Shown here piece after piece: positions 18,894-29,647 of a stretch of DNA of 32,109 nt. Source of the DNA: Sulfurimonas sp. (GTDB taxonomy: Bacteria; Campylobacterota; Campylobacteria; Campylobacterales; Sulfurimonadaceae); contig WFNM01000116.1 of assembly GCA_015488615.1 (NCBI GenBank), forward strand, positions 1 to 32,109, read 5' to 3'. The notes under the pieces are model-generated. The model did not search any database, was not told the DNA's origin, and saw nothing but the letters and a program-made list of their open reading frames with translations. Position 1 is the first letter of the stretch, and each line of letters starts with the position of its first letter. The position numbers were made by a program, and so were the translations under genes.

Positions 18894-19964
18894 ATGTTAG
18901 CCTTTAGATATATTTCTTATCACTACTTAAAGTATTTTTTTGTTATTATGGGTGCACTTATAATGTTTCTTGTTGGTTTTGATTATATGGGAAATGCAGA
19001 GTCTCTCTCTAAATCTGCAAACTTAATTGTTATTTACTTAATGTATAAAGCTTTTTTTGCTATCGATATGCTTCTTCCTATATCTTTAGTTTTTGCTATG
19101 ATTAGTACAAAAATATTCCTAATTCGTTCTAATGCCTTAGTTTCGTTTTTTTCCTTAGGCTATTCAAGAGTTGATGTTCTTCGACCCTTTGTCGTTGTAT
19201 CTACTGTTATAATTTTAATTTTTATATCTATGCATTCGTGTTCTAAATTCGCAAGAGCTGATGAGTTTTCTACTAATATTCGCTCGAGTGGGCAGTACTT
19301 AAGCCCAACAAAAGATCTTTTCTTTACATATAAAGGACAGTATGTTTATTTTGCAAAAATGCTTCCTTTACAAGAAAAGGCAGAGGGGATTCGTGTTTTT
19401 ACTATTAAAGAGAACTCTTTAAAAGAGGTACTTGTTGCAAAAGAAGCGATATACAGAGATGGGTCTTGGCATATATCTAAAGCTAATATTATCACAAAAC
19501 CAGATGACTTAAGTTTTTTCTCTCCTGGTATTAATGTAAAAGAGGTAGGGTCTTTAAAGATATTAAAAGGTTTCCGACCAAAAATATTAGATCAAGTATA
19601 TGAGGGGAAAGTTAATTTTACTATCCAAGATGCTGTTGATGCTATTGAACTTTTAGAAGTACAGGGTGTAAATACTGATACAATTAGAGGAGCTCTTTAT
19701 AAGATATTTATTTATCCATTTTTTGTTCCTTTTCTTATTGTTATTATCTTTTTCTTTGTGCCTGTCAGTGTGCGTTTTTTAAATGTCTCACTCTTCAGTT
19801 TTGGGGCTATATTAGCTACTTTGCTTATTTGGGGGGTACTTTTTACACTTATTGAACTTGCAAATAACAAAACTATTTCAAGTGAAGTTGCTCTTATAGC
19901 TCCTATAGTTATACTCTTTTTGATTGCTTTAAGGCAGTGGAAAAAGTATAGATTATCGACCTGA
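18894..19964 (+). CDS. LptF/LptG (YjgP/YjgQ) family LPS export permease
   Basis: N-terminal TM block, periplasmic beta-rich domain, C-terminal TM block; YISYHYLKYFFVIMGALIMFLVGFDYM, position after pth as in other Campylobacterota. Confidence 0.85.
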   Translation: MLAFRYISYHYLKYFFVIMGALIMFLVGFDYMGNAESLSKSANLIVIYLMYKAFFAIDMLLPISLVFAMISTKIFLIRSNALVSFFSLGYSRVDVLRPFVVVSTVIILIFISMHSCSKFARADEFSTNIRSSGQYLSPTKDLFFTYKGQYVYFAKMLPLQEKAEGIRVFTIKENSLKEVLVAKEAIYRDGSWHISKANIITKPDDLSFFSPGINVKEVGSLKILKGFRPKILDQVYEGKVNFTIQDAVDAIELLEVQGVNTDTIRGALYKIFIYPFFVPFLIVIIFFFVPVSVRFLNVSLFSFGAILATLLIWGVLFTLIELANNKTISSEVALIAPIVILFLIALRQWKKYRLST

Positions 19965-20022
19965 AAAAGGCATATATAAGCACATTTTAGATAAAATCAT
20001 TTAAAAAGAATTTGGAATTTTT

Positions 20023-21234
20023 ATGATTGATTTTAAACAACTAGCACACGACTACAAAACTCCCCTTTATGTTTACGATTTTGACTACATGTCTGCTCAA
20101 TATGAAGAGCTAAAGCTCGCTTTTAAAGGACGTAAGTCTATCTTAGCATATGCAGTAAAAGCAAACTCAAATCTTAGTGTAGTAAGACATTTTGCAAAGA
20201 TGGGTAGTGGTGCTGATTGTGTTTCTATTGGTGAAGTTAGACGTGCATTTCTTGCAGGTATTCCTGCATATAAGATTATTTTTTCAGGTGTTGGTAAAAC
20301 TGATGATGAAATTTGTGAAGCGATAGAGAAAGATATTTTATATATTAATATTGAGAGCGAAGCAGAGCTTAGTCGTGTAGAGATGATGGCAAAAAAGTTA
20401 GCTAAAGTCTCTCGTATAAGTATCCGTGTCAATCCAAACATAGACCCAAAAACACACCCTTACATCTCAACTGGACTTCATGACAACAAGTTTGGAGTTG
20501 ATCTTAGCAGTGCCAAACGTATGTATATCAAAGCAAATAATTCAGAGTATTTAGACCCTGTAGGTATTCACTTTCATATAGGTTCTCAACTTACAGAACT
20601 TGATCCTATTCGTGAGTCTGCTGAGATTGTTGCTGACTTAGTGCGTTCTTTAGCTGGTATAAACATTGAGCTTAAGTTCTTTGATATCGGCGGTGGCTTA
20701 GGAATTAAGTATGATGATGAGGCTACTATTAAGCCTTATGACTATGCACAAGCAATTCTTGGTTGCTTAAATGCGCTTGATCTTACTATCCTCTGCGAAC
20801 CAGGTCGTTTTTTAACGGCGAATGCGGGCTATTTTGTAAGTAAAGTACTTTACGAGAAGCAAAATGGCGCAAAGAAATTTGTAGTGATTGATGGAGCAAT
20901 GAATGATCTTCTTCGCCCAGCACTTTATAGTGCTTATCATAAGATAACTGCTATAACAGATTCTAAAGCAGAGCCAAGAGCTGTAGATATAGTTGGACCA
21001 GTTTGTGAGAGCGGAGACTTTTTCGCAAAAGACTATCCACTTCCAAAGTTGAATCATAATGATCTTGTAGTTGTTCATAGTGCTGGAGCTTATGGCTTTG
21101 GTATGGGAAGTAACTATAACTCTCGGGGACGTAGTGCAGAGATAGCATTAGAGGACGGAAAAGCTAGAATGATTAGAAAACGCGAAACTTTTGAAGATCT
21201 TATTGCCTTAGAAACAGAGTTTTTAGAAGGTTGA
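20023..21234 (+). CDS. lysA: Diaminopimelate decarboxylase
   Basis: PLYVYDFDYM...ILAYAVKANSNLSVVRHFAKMGSGADCVSIGE...GIHFHIGSQL...FDIGGGLGIKY...CEPGRFLTANAG...GPVCESGDFF. Confidence 0.97.
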   Translation: MIDFKQLAHDYKTPLYVYDFDYMSAQYEELKLAFKGRKSILAYAVKANSNLSVVRHFAKMGSGADCVSIGEVRRAFLAGIPAYKIIFSGVGKTDDEICEAIEKDILYINIESEAELSRVEMMAKKLAKVSRISIRVNPNIDPKTHPYISTGLHDNKFGVDLSSAKRMYIKANNSEYLDPVGIHFHIGSQLTELDPIRESAEIVADLVRSLAGINIELKFFDIGGGLGIKYDDEATIKPYDYAQAILGCLNALDLTILCEPGRFLTANAGYFVSKVLYEKQNGAKKFVVIDGAMNDLLRPALYSAYHKITAITDSKAEPRAVDIVGPVCESGDFFAKDYPLPKLNHNDLVVVHSAGAYGFGMGSNYNSRGRSAEIALEDGKARMIRKRETFEDLIALETEFLEG

Positions 21235-21235
21235 T

Positions 21236-22012
21236 ATGTATTTTATAGATGTTCAGGGTACTCTTATAAGCGATAAAGATAAAACACCAATAAATGGAGC
21301 AATTGAGTTTATAGAAAAACTTAATAATGAAAAAACCCCCTATATGGTTGTGACAAATAATACAAAAAAAGAGTCCAAAGAATTTTATAACTATTTGCAG
21401 AGTATTGGTTTTAAATTTCCTCAAGAACACTATATAGACCCACTTATGCTTCTTGATGGCCGTATCTTAAAAGAGGGTGTGGCTGCTTATGGTTCTGAGG
21501 AATTTCTAAGAACATTAGAACAGATGGGTTACACATTAGAATATACAAACCCAAAGAGTGTATTAATCGCAACTAAAGAGAACTTCGCAAGTGATGAGTA
21601 TGCACAGATGATAGATTTTTTACTCTCGGGTGCAACACTCGTTGGTATGCATGAGACCTCCATCTATGCGAAAAATTCTAAACGTTATCCTGGTGTGGGT
21701 GCAGTTTTACGTATGCTTGAATTTGCTACGAGTAGCTCTTATGAGGTGATAGGTAAACCAAGTATTGCATTTTATGCAGAGGCACTTAGACTTTTACAAA
21801 AACAAGATGTAAAAGCTTCGTATGAGCAGATTATAATGATAAGTGATGATGTAAAGGGTGACCTTGGTGGAGCTAAAGAGCTTGGTATGGAAACGATATT
21901 TGTTACAAGTGGGAAGTACAAAACAGCAAAGGAAATCGTACCTCTGTTAGAAGAAAATTTAAGACCCGATTTTGTGTATGCAGATATGCAAGAGATATTG
22001 GAGAAGATATGA
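21236..22012 (+). CDS. HAD-IIA family hydrolase (NagD-like)
   Basis: MYFIDVQGTLISDKDKTPINGAIEFIEKLN...VVTNNTKKES...IGKPSIAFYAEAL...MISDDVKGDLGGAKELGMETIFVTSGKY. Confidence 0.88.
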   Translation: MYFIDVQGTLISDKDKTPINGAIEFIEKLNNEKTPYMVVTNNTKKESKEFYNYLQSIGFKFPQEHYIDPLMLLDGRILKEGVAAYGSEEFLRTLEQMGYTLEYTNPKSVLIATKENFASDEYAQMIDFLLSGATLVGMHETSIYAKNSKRYPGVGAVLRMLEFATSSSYEVIGKPSIAFYAEALRLLQKQDVKASYEQIIMISDDVKGDLGGAKELGMETIFVTSGKYKTAKEIVPLLEENLRPDFVYADMQEILEKI

Positions 22013-23112
22013 GTGAGCAAAGTGACTGGAAAACCTTAGAAGATTGTAGAGGTGCTATTGATACCATAGATAATGAGATACTTGAACTTCTAAATCGTCG
22101 TATGAAGGTTGTTCAGAGAGTTGGCGAAATAAAAGCTGATACGGGTGGGGCAATTTATAGACCCGAACGTGAAAAGGCGATTATCTCGAGGCTTACCCAA
22201 TTAAGTAAGATCAGTAGAGGGCTTTTAAATGTAAGTGCAATAGAGGCAATCTTTCTTGAAATTTTTGCAGTTGCACGTAATTTAGAACTTCCAGAACGTA
22301 TAGCTTATCTAGGGCCAGAGGGAAGCTTTACTCATCAAGCTGCAGAGAGTCGTTTTGGTGCCATGAGTGAGTATTTATCCCTTAACTCCATTGAATCAGT
22401 TTTTAATACTTTAAATGCAGGTCGTGCAAAATTTGGTGTTGTGCCTATTGAGAACTCTCGGGATGGAATTGTGGGCGAGACACTTGATTTACTCTCAAAG
22501 TCCCATGTAAAAATAGTAGCAGAACTTTATATGCCTATTCATGTGGCATTTGCTACAAAAGCAAGAAAGATAGAAAATATTACAAAAATATACTCAAAAG
22601 ATAAGGGCTTTGGTCAGTGCCGTAAATTTTTAAGTGAGCATGGGTTTTATGATATTGAACAGATTCCTGTTGAGTCTACAGCAAAGGCTGCAATTCTTGC
22701 AGCAGAAGATGAGAATGCAGCTGCAATTTGTTCGCATATTGCAGCAAAACTTTATGGTGTACCAACTATGTTTAAAAATATCGAAGATGAACATGATAAT
22801 GCTACTCGATTTGTTATTTTGAGTGATTTTAAAAATGGTGTGAGTGGCGAAGATAAGACCTCTATTCTTGTGCGTCTAAAAGATGCTGTAGAAGCGGGAG
22901 CACTTGTGCATTTTCTACAGGATTTTGATGCTCAGAAGATAAATCTTTCCAAGATAGAGTCTCGCCCTTCAAAAGATAAAGAGGGCGGATTTGATTATTG
23001 GTTCTATATAGACTTTTTTGGGCATATAGATGACATAGCAATACAAAAAGTACTAAGTAAGCATACTGATGAAGTTACATGGCTTGGATCTTATGTAAAA
23101 GGTGGAGAATGA
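22009..23112 (+). CDS. pheA: Bifunctional chorismate mutase/prephenate dehydratase
   Basis: Chorismate mutase N-terminus ([30 protein letters not shown]) fused to prephenate dehydratase ([15 protein letters not shown]...[20 protein letters not shown]) and ACT-like C-terminus. Confidence 0.96.
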   Translation: MSEQSDWKTLEDCRGAIDTIDNEILELLNRRMKVVQRVGEIKADTGGAIYRPEREKAIISRLTQLSKISRGLLNVSAIEAIFLEIFAVARNLELPERIAYLGPEGSFTHQAAESRFGAMSEYLSLNSIESVFNTLNAGRAKFGVVPIENSRDGIVGETLDLLSKSHVKIVAELYMPIHVAFATKARKIENITKIYSKDKGFGQCRKFLSEHGFYDIEQIPVESTAKAAILAAEDENAAAICSHIAAKLYGVPTMFKNIEDEHDNATRFVILSDFKNGVSGEDKTSILVRLKDAVEAGALVHFLQDFDAQKINLSKIESRPSKDKEGGFDYWFYIDFFGHIDDIAIQKVLSKHTDEVTWLGSYVKGGE

Positions 23113-24203
23113 AATTTAATAAAAAATTAGAAAATATAAAAATATATGAGGCTGGAAAACCAATTGAACTTGTTGTTCGTGAGTTTGGCATTGAAGCAAA
23201 AGATATAGTAAAACTTGCTTCAAATGAAAATCCGTATGGATGCTCACCAAAGGTTCAAAAGGCAGTTATAGATATAGTATCAAATATGGCACTCTATCCT
23301 GATGATAGTATGATTAAACTTAAATCAGCTCTACAAAAAAGATTTGATGTTGAGGGTGAAAACCTTATTATAGGGAGTGGAAGTGATCAGGTTATAGAGT
23401 TTATCATGCATGCTAAAGCAGATTGTAACTCGAAAATTCTTATTAATTCTGTAACTTTTGCAATGTATGAAATCTATGCAAAGCATGTAGGTGCAGAGGT
23501 GATTCGTACAGATTCACAAGAACATAACCTTGAAGAGTTTTATGAGCTTTATAAGAGTGAGAAACCAGATATTATTTTTCTATGTACCCCGAATAATCCA
23601 ACTGGTGATGCTATAGATGCAAATGAAATGATGGCATTTTTAGAGAAAATTGATGAAAATACTTTAGTGGTAGTAGATGGAGCATATATGGAATATGCTG
23701 CGTTTAAAGAGGAAAGTAAAAAAATCACTCCAAGAGTGCTTGTTGAAAAGTTTAGTAATGTAATATATTTAGGGACTTTTTCTAAGGCTTATGGCCTTGG
23801 TGGTATGAGAACTGGGTACGGTATCTCTACTGCCCCAATTATAAAAGAGCTTTATAAGCTTCGTCCACCATTTAACATTACTACTCTCTCTCTTGAAGCA
23901 GCCTCTATAGCACTTGAAGATGAAGAATTTGTGCAAAACTCTATAGCTTCATGTTTTAGTGAGATGAAACGCTATGAAGCATTTGCAACTAAGCAAAAAA
24001 TAGATATAATAGAGAGTTATACAAATTTTGTTACTTTATGTCTGAATGATAACAAAGACTCTGCACAATTAGCAAATGACCTACTTCGTTATGGGATGAT
24101 AGTACGAGACTTAAGTGGATACGGTCTGAATGCAATACGTGTAACAGTAGGAACACCTAAACAAAACAGTCGTTTCTTTGAACTCACAGAAAAATTATTA
24201 TAA
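23109..24203 (+). CDS. hisC: Histidinol-phosphate aminotransferase
   Basis: [27 protein letters not shown]...[13 protein letters not shown]...[11 protein letters not shown]...[19 protein letters not shown]. Start placed at ATG 23109 (ATGA overlap with pheA) rather than the track's 23079. Confidence 0.95.
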   Translation: MKFNKKLENIKIYEAGKPIELVVREFGIEAKDIVKLASNENPYGCSPKVQKAVIDIVSNMALYPDDSMIKLKSALQKRFDVEGENLIIGSGSDQVIEFIMHAKADCNSKILINSVTFAMYEIYAKHVGAEVIRTDSQEHNLEEFYELYKSEKPDIIFLCTPNNPTGDAIDANEMMAFLEKIDENTLVVVDGAYMEYAAFKEESKKITPRVLVEKFSNVIYLGTFSKAYGLGGMRTGYGISTAPIIKELYKLRPPFNITTLSLEAASIALEDEEFVQNSIASCFSEMKRYEAFATKQKIDIIESYTNFVTLCLNDNKDSAQLANDLLRYGMIVRDLSGYGLNAIRVTVGTPKQNSRFFELTEKLL

Positions 24204-24219
24204 CTAAAATGGGAATTTA

Positions 24220-25926
24220 ATGGATTTTAAGGTACTTTTTTCACAGCTTGTTGTTCTCTATGATAAGCTTTCTAAACAGCAAAAAATAATTATTGCAGCA
24301 GCTATTATTGGTATCGTCGGATTTTTAATATTTTTAGTTGTTTTTACTTCTACAAAAGTTGAGAATAGTAGCTATGAAGTCCTTTTTGATACACTCTCTG
24401 CAGAAGATGCTGCAAAAGTAGTTGCACAGTTAGAAAAAGACAATATTCCTTATAAATTAGAAGCTGATAATATTATAAAAGTACCAAAAGATGTTGTTTA
24501 TAAAGAGAGAATTAATATCGCTTCATTGGGAATACCAAAGGACGGTGGTGTTGGTTTTGAGCTTTTTGATAAGCAAGAATTTGGTGCAACAAGTTTTGAT
24601 CAAAAGATAAAACATCTACGTGCTTTAGAAGGTGAACTCTCTCGAACAATTAGTGGACTTTCCCCTATTGAGAGAGCTACTGTGAGTTTGGCACTTCCAA
24701 AAGAATCTCTCTTTGTCTCAAAACAGGTAGCACCAACTGCTTCTGTGATGGTTGAGATGGTAGCTAATCGTTCACTTTCAAGTAAACAAATTCGTGGTAT
24801 TAAAAATCTTGTTGCTTCTGCTGTTCCCCTTCTGACAACTGCAAATGTAATGCTTGTAAGTAGTAATGGTGATACACTTGGTGATGATGATGAGGGAGTT
24901 CGTATGAGTGAACTCTCTATAGCACAGCAAAGGTATAAACTTAAAGAAGAGAAGAAGCGCCAAAATAAGATAATAAGCGTTATCTCTCCTTTTGTTGGTG
25001 GTCCAGATAAGGTAGTAGCACAAGTGAGTATAGAGTTTGACTTTTCTGTGAAAAATTCAACAAGTGAGAGTTACGATCCTGATAATGTTGTCAGAAGTGA
25101 ACAGATGAGTGAGGAAAAGCGTACGGGTACTACTCCAGAGCAAGTAGGTGGTGTTCCAGGTACAGTAAGTAATATTGGACCAGTAAAAGGATTATCAAGT
25201 AATAAAGTAACTCAGAAATATGAAAAGAATACAGGTACAACCAACTATGAAGTTGGTAAAACTGTAAGTACAACAAAAAGTCAATTTGCACGTATTAAGA
25301 GAATGACTGCAGCAGTGATTGTTGATGGAAAGTATAAAAAAAAGCTTGACAAATCTGGTTCAGATACTCCTAATGTTGAATATATGCCCCTTACTAAGGC
25401 AGATCTCAATGCTCTTACTTCATTAGTGAGTAAATCGATTGGGATCGATAAAGGTCGTGGAGATCAGATAAGTGTAGAAAACTTACAGTTTTATCGTAGC
25501 AAAATAGAAGCACCAGTTGATAGTGTTACCCAAAGTAAGGTTTTTATCGCAACATATTTAACACCATTCTCTGAAGTCTTTAAATATATCTTTGTTCTTA
25601 TACTACTTTTTATACTTTATAAAAAAGTGATCGCACCTTTTGCAGGTAAAATGTTAGAAGTTTCCAAAGAAGAAGATGATCTAAAAGCTCCAATCCTTTC
25701 AATTGATGATGATGAAGAGGAAGATCTTGTTGAAAAAGTACAACAGATGCGTAAAAAAGTAGAAGATCAACTCGGTGTTGGAGAAAACTTTAATGAAGAT
25801 GAATTAAAGTATGAGGTAGTTTTAGATAAGGTAAGAAATATGGCTGAAGATGCACCAGAAGATATTGCATCATTGTTGCAAGCACTTTTAAGTGAAGAAG
25901 CAGAAGGTAGTATTCCTAAAATATGA
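24220..25926 (+). CDS. fliF: Flagellar MS-ring protein FliF
   Basis: N-terminal TM, YEVLFDTLSAEDAAKVVAQLEKDNIPYKLE...GVGFELFDKQEFGATSFDQKIKHLRALEGELSRTISGL, C-terminal TM and acidic tail. Confidence 0.97.
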   Translation: MDFKVLFSQLVVLYDKLSKQQKIIIAAAIIGIVGFLIFLVVFTSTKVENSSYEVLFDTLSAEDAAKVVAQLEKDNIPYKLEADNIIKVPKDVVYKERINIASLGIPKDGGVGFELFDKQEFGATSFDQKIKHLRALEGELSRTISGLSPIERATVSLALPKESLFVSKQVAPTASVMVEMVANRSLSSKQIRGIKNLVASAVPLLTTANVMLVSSNGDTLGDDDEGVRMSELSIAQQRYKLKEEKKRQNKIISVISPFVGGPDKVVAQVSIEFDFSVKNSTSESYDPDNVVRSEQMSEEKRTGTTPEQVGGVPGTVSNIGPVKGLSSNKVTQKYEKNTGTTNYEVGKTVSTTKSQFARIKRMTAAVIVDGKYKKKLDKSGSDTPNVEYMPLTKADLNALTSLVSKSIGIDKGRGDQISVENLQFYRSKIEAPVDSVTQSKVFIATYLTPFSEVFKYIFVLILLFILYKKVIAPFAGKMLEVSKEEDDLKAPILSIDDDEEEDLVEKVQQMRKKVEDQLGVGENFNEDELKYEVVLDKVRNMAEDAPEDIASLLQALLSEEAEGSIPKI

Positions 25927-25943
25927 TAAAAGGAGTTTAATAG

Positions 25944-26972
25944 ATGGCAAATTTAAATCAACAGCAACAGGCTATATTTGATGAAATGAGTATGGCTGAA
26001 AAAATTGCTATACTTCTTTTACAACTTGGAGAAGAGACAACAGCAGGTATTTTCTCAGCAATGAATGTAGAATCTATTACTGAAATATCAAAATATATTG
26101 CACAAAATACAAGTATTGATAGAGGTGTTGCTACTGCCGTGCTCGAGGAATTTCATGCTATTTTTCAATCAGGTCAATATCTTACGTCTGGTGGTTTAGA
26201 GTATGCTAGAGAGCTTCTTTATAGGACATTAGGATCAGAAGAAGCGAAAAAGGTACTTGAAAAACTCTCAAAAAGTATGCAAGACACTCAAAATTTTGCT
26301 TATCTTTCTAAGATTAAGCCTCAACAACTCTCAGACTTTATTATTAACGAGCATCCACAAACAATTGCTCTAATTTTAGCTCACATGGATGCAACTGAGG
26401 CTGCTGATACTCTGCAATTTTTTCCTGATGATCTTAGAAGTGAAGTGGCTATGCGTATGGCAAAACTTGGAGATATATCTCCTTCAGTTATCAAACGTGT
26501 TTCAGCGGTACTTGAGTCTAAACTAGAGTCTCTTGCTTCTTATAAGGTAGAAGTTGGTGGACCTCGTGCAGTTGCTGACGTCTTTAACCGTCTTGGAGTG
26601 AAGAACTCGAAGTCTACACTTGCAACCATTGAACAGGTTGATGAAGAGCTCGCTACACTTATTAAAGATATGATGTTTACTTTTGAAGATATAGTTAGCC
26701 TTGATAAAGCAGCTATTAGTGAAACACTTAAAGCTGTTGATAAAGCAGAACTTATGCTTGCCTTAAAATCTTCACCAGAAGAACTAAAAGAGAAGTTTTT
26801 CTCTGCTATGAGTGAGCGTGCTCGTGAGGCTTTTGAAGAAGAGATGCAGTTTCTTGGTGCAGTGAAGATGAAAGATGTTGAAACAGCACAACGCAAGATT
26901 GTCGAAGTTGTGAACTCTCTTGCTGAGTCAGGAGTTATTCAAATGGGATCGACAGAAGAGATGATTGATTAA
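25944..26972 (+). CDS. fliG: Flagellar motor switch protein FliG
   Basis: MSMAEKIAILLLQLGEETTAGIFSAM...NEHPQTIALILAHM...FTFEDIVSLDKAAISETLKAVDKAELMLALKSS. Confidence 0.97.
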   Translation: MANLNQQQQAIFDEMSMAEKIAILLLQLGEETTAGIFSAMNVESITEISKYIAQNTSIDRGVATAVLEEFHAIFQSGQYLTSGGLEYARELLYRTLGSEEAKKVLEKLSKSMQDTQNFAYLSKIKPQQLSDFIINEHPQTIALILAHMDATEAADTLQFFPDDLRSEVAMRMAKLGDISPSVIKRVSAVLESKLESLASYKVEVGGPRAVADVFNRLGVKNSKSTLATIEQVDEELATLIKDMMFTFEDIVSLDKAAISETLKAVDKAELMLALKSSPEELKEKFFSAMSERAREAFEEEMQFLGAVKMKDVETAQRKIVEVVNSLAESGVIQMGSTEEMID

Positions 26973-27754
26973 TGGCAACTGTAATCTCAAATTCTGAACT
27001 AGAATCTCATAATGTAAATAAATATAACTTTAAAATAATAGGGAATACTGGATCTCAAGAGAATATAAATCAAAAAGAAGATAGTATTGGAGTAAAGAGT
27101 AATGAACATCAAAAAATTACTGATGTTGATTCAAGCGCTTTGAGTTCAAGCTCTAAAGAGTCTCTTATAGAATCTCTTATGCAGAAGACTGATGAAATGT
27201 CCTCAAATTTTATTAAGTTACAGATGAAACTTGAAGCAAAAGAGGAAGAGTATCTCAAAAATTTAGAAAAAGCTAAAGAAAAGGCATTTTCAGAAGGTCT
27301 GGCAGCTGGTGTGGCAAAAGCTAATAAAGAGTTGGAACAAAGTAGTAACAAAGGAATAAAACAGTTTGCAGACTCTGTACAAAAACTTGAAGCGAGTTCA
27401 GAAGAGTTTAACAATGCTCTTGAAGCTATAAAAAGTCAGCTCATTACAGCGGCTTTGGATATCTCACAAGAGGTAGTAAAAGTAGAACTTCATGATAACT
27501 CTAATGAAGTAGCACAAAAACTTAGTGAAGAGCTACTGAAAGATTTACAGACAGCCTCTAAGGTGACTATAAAAGTCAATCCTCTAAATCATGGAGCAAT
27601 CTCTGAAAAAACTGCTAACTTAGAGAATGTAGATATAGTTTCTGATAGTGCAATAAGTGAGGGTGGTGTGGTTGTAATAAGTGATGCTGGAAATATAGAC
27701 TCCCAGATAGAAAAAAGATTTGAACGCATAAAAAGAGCGGCATTAAGTGAGTAA
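26972..27754 (+). CDS. fliH: Flagellar assembly protein FliH
   Basis: Follows fliG; long charged coiled coil and C-terminal FliH/HrpE-like region (ITAALDISQEVVKVEL...ISEGGVVVISDAGNIDSQIEKRFERIKRA). Confidence 0.87.
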   Translation: MATVISNSELESHNVNKYNFKIIGNTGSQENINQKEDSIGVKSNEHQKITDVDSSALSSSSKESLIESLMQKTDEMSSNFIKLQMKLEAKEEEYLKNLEKAKEKAFSEGLAAGVAKANKELEQSSNKGIKQFADSVQKLEASSEEFNNALEAIKSQLITAALDISQEVVKVELHDNSNEVAQKLSEELLKDLQTASKVTIKVNPLNHGAISEKTANLENVDIVSDSAISEGGVVVISDAGNIDSQIEKRFERIKRAALSE

Positions 27755-27760
27755 ATAAAA

Positions 27761-29575
27761 ATGAATATACAAGATAAAAGTGTACAAGAGTTAGAAGAAA
27801 TATGCCAAAATATTCGTCAAGAGATACTTCGAGTAGTGAGTAAAAATGGTGGTCACCTTAGCTCAACACTTGGGGCGACTGAGCTTATAGTAGCTATGCA
27901 TAAAGTTTTTGATAGTAAAAAAGATCCTTTTATCTTTGATGTAAGTCACCAATCTTATGCACATAAACTTTTAACAAATAGATGGGATGATTTTGACACA
28001 CTTCGTCAGTTCAATGGTTTATGTGGCTATACAAAACCAAGTGAGAGTGATGATGATTATTTTGTTGCAGGACATAGTTCTACTTCTATATCTTTAGGAG
28101 TTGGTGCTGCAAAAGCTATAGCTCTTAAGGGTGAACAAGAGAGCCGTATACCTGTGGTGATGATTGGTGATGGATCGATGACTGCTGGTATGGTTTATGA
28201 AGCTCTCAATGAACTAGGTGATAGAAAATACCCTATGATTATTATTTTAAATGATAATGAAATGAGTATAGCAAAGCCTATCGGTGCACTTTCTCGAATA
28301 CTTTCTTCTGCTATGGCAAGTCCATTTTATCAGCGTTTTAAAAAATCTACAGAGTCCTTTGTGGACAACTTTGGTGATAGTGCTCACTATATTGCTAAAC
28401 GTATGGAAGAGGGGTTAAAACTTATTACTCCTGGTATTATGTTTGAAGAGATGGGCATTAATTATATTGGGCCAGTTGATGGACATAACTTGGCACAGTT
28501 AATAGAGATTTTTGAGACAGCTAAAAAGCTAAATCGTCCAGTAATAATTCATGCTCAAACTCTAAAAGGTAAAGGTTATGATATAGCAGAGGGGAAGGAA
28601 GAGAAGTGGCATGGTGTAGGTCCTTTTGACTTGAGTAGTGGTTCAAGTATGAAGAAAAGCTCTCAAAAGAGTGCGACACAAATATATACAGATGCACTCC
28701 TTGATCTTTGTGAGAAGAATGAAAAAATAGTAGGAGCAACTGCTGCTATGCCAAGTGGTACAGGTTTGAGTGCTCTAATGGAAAAATATCCTGATCGTTT
28801 TTGGGATGTGGCTATAGCAGAACAGCATGCTGTAACAAGTATGTCAGCTCTTGCTAAAGAAGGATTTAAACCTTTTTGTACGATTTACTCTACATTTTTA
28901 CAGCGCGGTTTTGACCAAGTAATTCACGATACCTGTCTTATGGACCTTCCAGTTGTTTTTGCACTTGATCGTGCTGGAATAGTAGGTGAAGATGGGGAGA
29001 CGCATCAGGGTGTTTTTGATATCTCATTTTTACGAGCTATACCAAATATGACACTTTTTGCACCTCGTGATGAGAAAAGTTTTCATCAAGCGATGGCGTT
29101 TGCTGCGGAGTATGAACACCCTTGTTCTCTGCGTTATCCTCGTGGAGCATTTATAGAAACAACCTTGTCTGAGTCTACTCCTTTTAGTTTGGCAAAGTCA
29201 CAGCTTTTACAGTCTACAGATTCAGATATTCTCTTTATAGGGTATGGTAATGGTGTTGGCCGTGCTTTTGAAACAGCAGAGCTTTTAGAAGAGGATGTAA
29301 GTATCTTAGACCTGCGTTTTGTAAAACCATTAGACACAGAGATACTCAAAAGTTTAGCTACAAAACATAAACGATGGTTTATATTCTCCGATAGTGTAAA
29401 AATGGGTGGTGTTGGTTCTGCTCTTTTAGAATTTCTTGCCTCTGAAAAGATTCTAGATATTGAATTAGTTAGTTTTGAGTATGAAGATAGTTTTATCACT
29501 CATGGAAATACAAAACTTGTAGAAGAGTCACTACAGCTTCTTCCTGAACAACTTGCAAAGAAAGTCAATCCTTAG
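27761..29575 (+). CDS. dxs: 1-deoxy-D-xylulose-5-phosphate synthase
   Basis: GGHLSSTLGATELIVAMHKVFD...FVAGHSSTSISLGVGAAKA...VVMIGDGSMTAGMVYEALNE...DVAIAEQHAVTSMSALAKEG. Confidence 0.97.
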   Translation: MNIQDKSVQELEEICQNIRQEILRVVSKNGGHLSSTLGATELIVAMHKVFDSKKDPFIFDVSHQSYAHKLLTNRWDDFDTLRQFNGLCGYTKPSESDDDYFVAGHSSTSISLGVGAAKAIALKGEQESRIPVVMIGDGSMTAGMVYEALNELGDRKYPMIIILNDNEMSIAKPIGALSRILSSAMASPFYQRFKKSTESFVDNFGDSAHYIAKRMEEGLKLITPGIMFEEMGINYIGPVDGHNLAQLIEIFETAKKLNRPVIIHAQTLKGKGYDIAEGKEEKWHGVGPFDLSSGSSMKKSSQKSATQIYTDALLDLCEKNEKIVGATAAMPSGTGLSALMEKYPDRFWDVAIAEQHAVTSMSALAKEGFKPFCTIYSTFLQRGFDQVIHDTCLMDLPVVFALDRAGIVGEDGETHQGVFDISFLRAIPNMTLFAPRDEKSFHQAMAFAAEYEHPCSLRYPRGAFIETTLSESTPFSLAKSQLLQSTDSDILFIGYGNGVGRAFETAELLEEDVSILDLRFVKPLDTEILKSLATKHKRWFIFSDSVKMGGVGSALLEFLASEKILDIELVSFEYEDSFITHGNTKLVEESLQLLPEQLAKKVNP

Positions 29576-29600
29576 TAATTAGCTAAGTTTACTTGACTTT
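29561..29600 (+). other. Inverted repeat/hairpin across the dxs stop codon
   Basis: AAAGTCAA (29561-29568) / TTGACTTT (29593-29600) outer arms with nested CTTAG (29571-29575) / CTAAG (29583-29587); stop TAG lies in the inner arm. Confidence 0.6.
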
Positions 29601-29647
29601 AAATATCATATAGATTATTATTACAAAAATTAATAGTAAAAGGCTTT

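Noticed and set aside
20097-20441. 114-aa minus-strand ORF opposite lysA
   Set aside because: Antisense shadow ORF within a clear lysA coding region; composition is typical of reversed AT-rich coding sequence.
23079-23108. Upstream TTG-type start for hisC given in the ORF track ([10 protein letters not shown]...)
   Set aside because: The extra residues are out-of-frame pheA sequence; ATG at 23109 overlapping the pheA stop (ATGA) is the better start.
26540-27414. Minus-strand ORFs (118 and 101 aa) opposite fliG and fliH
   Set aside because: Ser/Ala-rich antisense frames of fliG/fliH, no independent evidence.
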